The notes beneath the pieces are model-generated. The model did not search any database. It saw nothing but the letters and a program-made list of their open reading frames with translations, and was not told where the DNA came from. A program made the translations under genes and the position numbers. Shown here one piece after another: positions 62,710 through 64,000 of a DNA stretch of 64,000 nt. The stretch's first letter is position 1; every line of letters begins with the position of its first letter. Origin of the DNA: Rhynchosporium graminicola (lineage: Eukaryota; Ascomycota; Leotiomycetes; Helotiales; Ploettnerulaceae); the NCBI GenBank assembly GCA_900074885.1, contig FJUW01000065.1, forward strand, positions 124,001-188,000, written 5' to 3'.

Positions 62710-62874
62710 ATGGCTGTCTCAACCTATTGCCACCACTCATTCAATCTCCTGAAGTCCGAGTCGACACTCATTCAGTGGGTCTGCTCCATGTGCCATTCTG
62801 GACCACATTGGTATATCTTCGAATGCAAGTACTGCAAGCTGAAGACATGTCGCCCTTGTACCAGCAAGGCGTAA
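62710..62874 (+). CDS. 54-residue cysteine-rich protein with three CxxC pairs
   Basis: The short frame starts at the ATG at 62710 (MAVSTYCHHSF); the longer frame upstream starts with a non-ATG codon and low-quality sequence. Cysteines pair as C25-X2-C28, C39-X2-C42 and C47-X2-C50, in the pattern WVCSMCHSGPHW...ECKYCKLKTCRPC, which predicts one or two bound zinc ions. Small fungal proteins with W.C..C..GP, then C..C and C..C, are common and mostly uncharacterised; this assignment is from memory of the pattern, not a search. There is no signal peptide or membrane segment. A palindromic TATA-like element lies about 100 bp upstream. Single exon. Confidence 0.6.
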   Translation: MAVSTYCHHSFNLLKSESTLIQWVCSMCHSGPHWYIFECKYCKLKTCRPCTSKA

Positions 62875-64000
62875 CTTGTGTTTCTAATGTCACCGTTTGT
62901 TGGCCCGTTTATCTGGAGTTTTTGGCGGGGTTCAATTTTGCGCTTTCTTGGAGTTTCTGGCTTGCCATTTTTTGATTCCGGTATGTTCCATGTTTCCACC
63001 TTTCGCCTTGATACTTGATCCATCCTTTCATTCGGTACACACCTCATCACCTGAAGCGTTCTGCAATTCCAAATTACTCAATTTCAGACGACATCCATAC
63101 TGTATCCCTTTCTTCAGTTCAGTTCAGGCTCGGGGTGCCATAATCCTATGACGGCACAAGGTGTCTCAATGGGATGAACTGCACTCGGCCAAACAGGATA
63201 CACGGAGTAGTCTCCGTTATGATGTGACAGTAATGTTATGTGGAAGCCAAGGTATGCGGTAGTGAGATAACCCCTGTGCGGCTGCCGGTTTCTTTCCACC
63301 ATACTCCATCAAAATATAGATTTAGATAATGGCAGAAGGGCAAATACACTCTGACGCACAATGCAGGCTCTAGGATCTCTTTCAAGGCTCCTATCAACAA
63401 GAAGCAAGCGTTTGTTCGCCTGGCTACTCACCCGGCAAACACGGCCACAAACGGCCAATACGCATACCGACAAATTTCTGAGACGGACAGACTCTCAAAC
63501 TCATCTACTATCATTGTACAGTTCCGTGCTGTCCGACTTGCTAATTTACTCTCCTGCTTGTTCAACTACTGTACTTGATTATTTCGCGTATTAGAATTGG
63601 GGTCCCAAACCCTCTCAGCGTCGCAATGTCTCAGACCCTCGCACCCAATCGACCATATTCTGCATCTTCATGCAATGCACTATCTTGTAGTGCGGATGCA
63701 TGCGGCTTCTGCTTCATCGGGTTGCATGCATCAAGATGACAGCACGGGAGAGCAAGGGTCGAAGCGAACTGCCTTGTCACTCCCCTCTGGGAGAAGCCCT
63801 CCTCCTCCTTGCTTCCTGCTGGCGTTTGGCACCAGTCTCACGATGCTACGAATTTCATTTTACGTCTGTCTAGCTTCGATGCTCTACGAAACCATACACT
63901 GCGACGATTCCAACTTTCCGACCTTTGCACTACTCCGAATGAGTAAACGGGCAGCATCAAAAGCACTCTTTAGCGCCACCCACCACAAGTTATGAAGCAG
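62875..64000. other. Right end of the window, no supported gene
   Basis: Pyrimidine-rich, normal-composition DNA. A 132-codon plus-strand frame at 63597-63995 nearly reaches the window edge but has no motif. It may be leader or promoter of a gene beyond the window. Confidence 0.4.

Noticed and set aside
1..64000. CRISPR arrays, rRNA genes, telomeric TTAGGG repeats
   Set aside because: No regular repeat-spacer array, no rRNA motif and no telomere run were seen on either strand.

Overview
The window reads as nuclear DNA of a filamentous ascomycete (Pezizomycotina). Protein genes on the right carry short GT-AG introns (about 45-125 bp) with CTAAC-like branch sites. About 35 kb on the left is AT-rich, full of TpA, poor in CpA/TpG and packed with retrotransposon relics, the usual mark of repeat-induced point mutation (RIP). 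The class cannot be fixed from this sequence; a large-genome Leotiomycete-like fungus would fit.

Left compartment (1-36,000). This is a nested transposon graveyard. A Ty3/Gypsy fragment on the minus strand (1-5775) is broken by a 1532-bp gag-only LTR element (TSD ATAGC) and a solo LTR (TSD ATAGT). A palindrome-rich tandem array follows (5783-6655). A low-RIP island (about 6.66-9.05 kb) carries a previously unmarked two-exon gene for a 96-residue secreted, nine-cysteine protein, the best effector-like candidate here. Beyond it lie Copia relics, a 1.44-kb dispersed repeat in two copies, a 0.5-kb LTR family in two copies, and a minus-strand Copia pol gene split by a solo LTR (TSD ACGTA/ACGTG) and by a complete 7766-bp Gypsy element (17734-25499, 268-bp LTRs, TSD TAATA). 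That element has an extra antisense reading frame between integrase and the 3' LTR. A Tc1/mariner remnant and a 2515-bp Mutator-like element (49-bp terminal inverted repeats, 8-bp TSD) close the compartment.

Right compartment (37,000-64,000). Normal genic DNA. Three adjacent genes look like a small catabolic cluster: a Zn2Cys6 regulator (minus), a flavin amine oxidase of the fructosyl-amino-acid/sarcosine oxidase family (minus) and a 13-exon oligopeptide transporter (plus). The oxidase and transporter share a 598-bp divergent promoter with two CGG...CCG palindromes. Both the regulator (a one-base frame break) and the oxidase (a GG instead of GT splice donor) carry lesions or oddities. Then come two housekeeping genes sharing another divergent promoter: UTP21 (ribosome biogenesis, minus) and the VIP1/Asp1 inositol pyrophosphate kinase/phosphatase (plus). 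The last 8.7 kb is gene-poor; the only call I trust there is a 54-residue protein with three CxxC pairs at 62,710-62,874.

Exon boundaries were set by hand from reading-frame continuity and splice consensus. Family names rest on motif recognition, with no database search.
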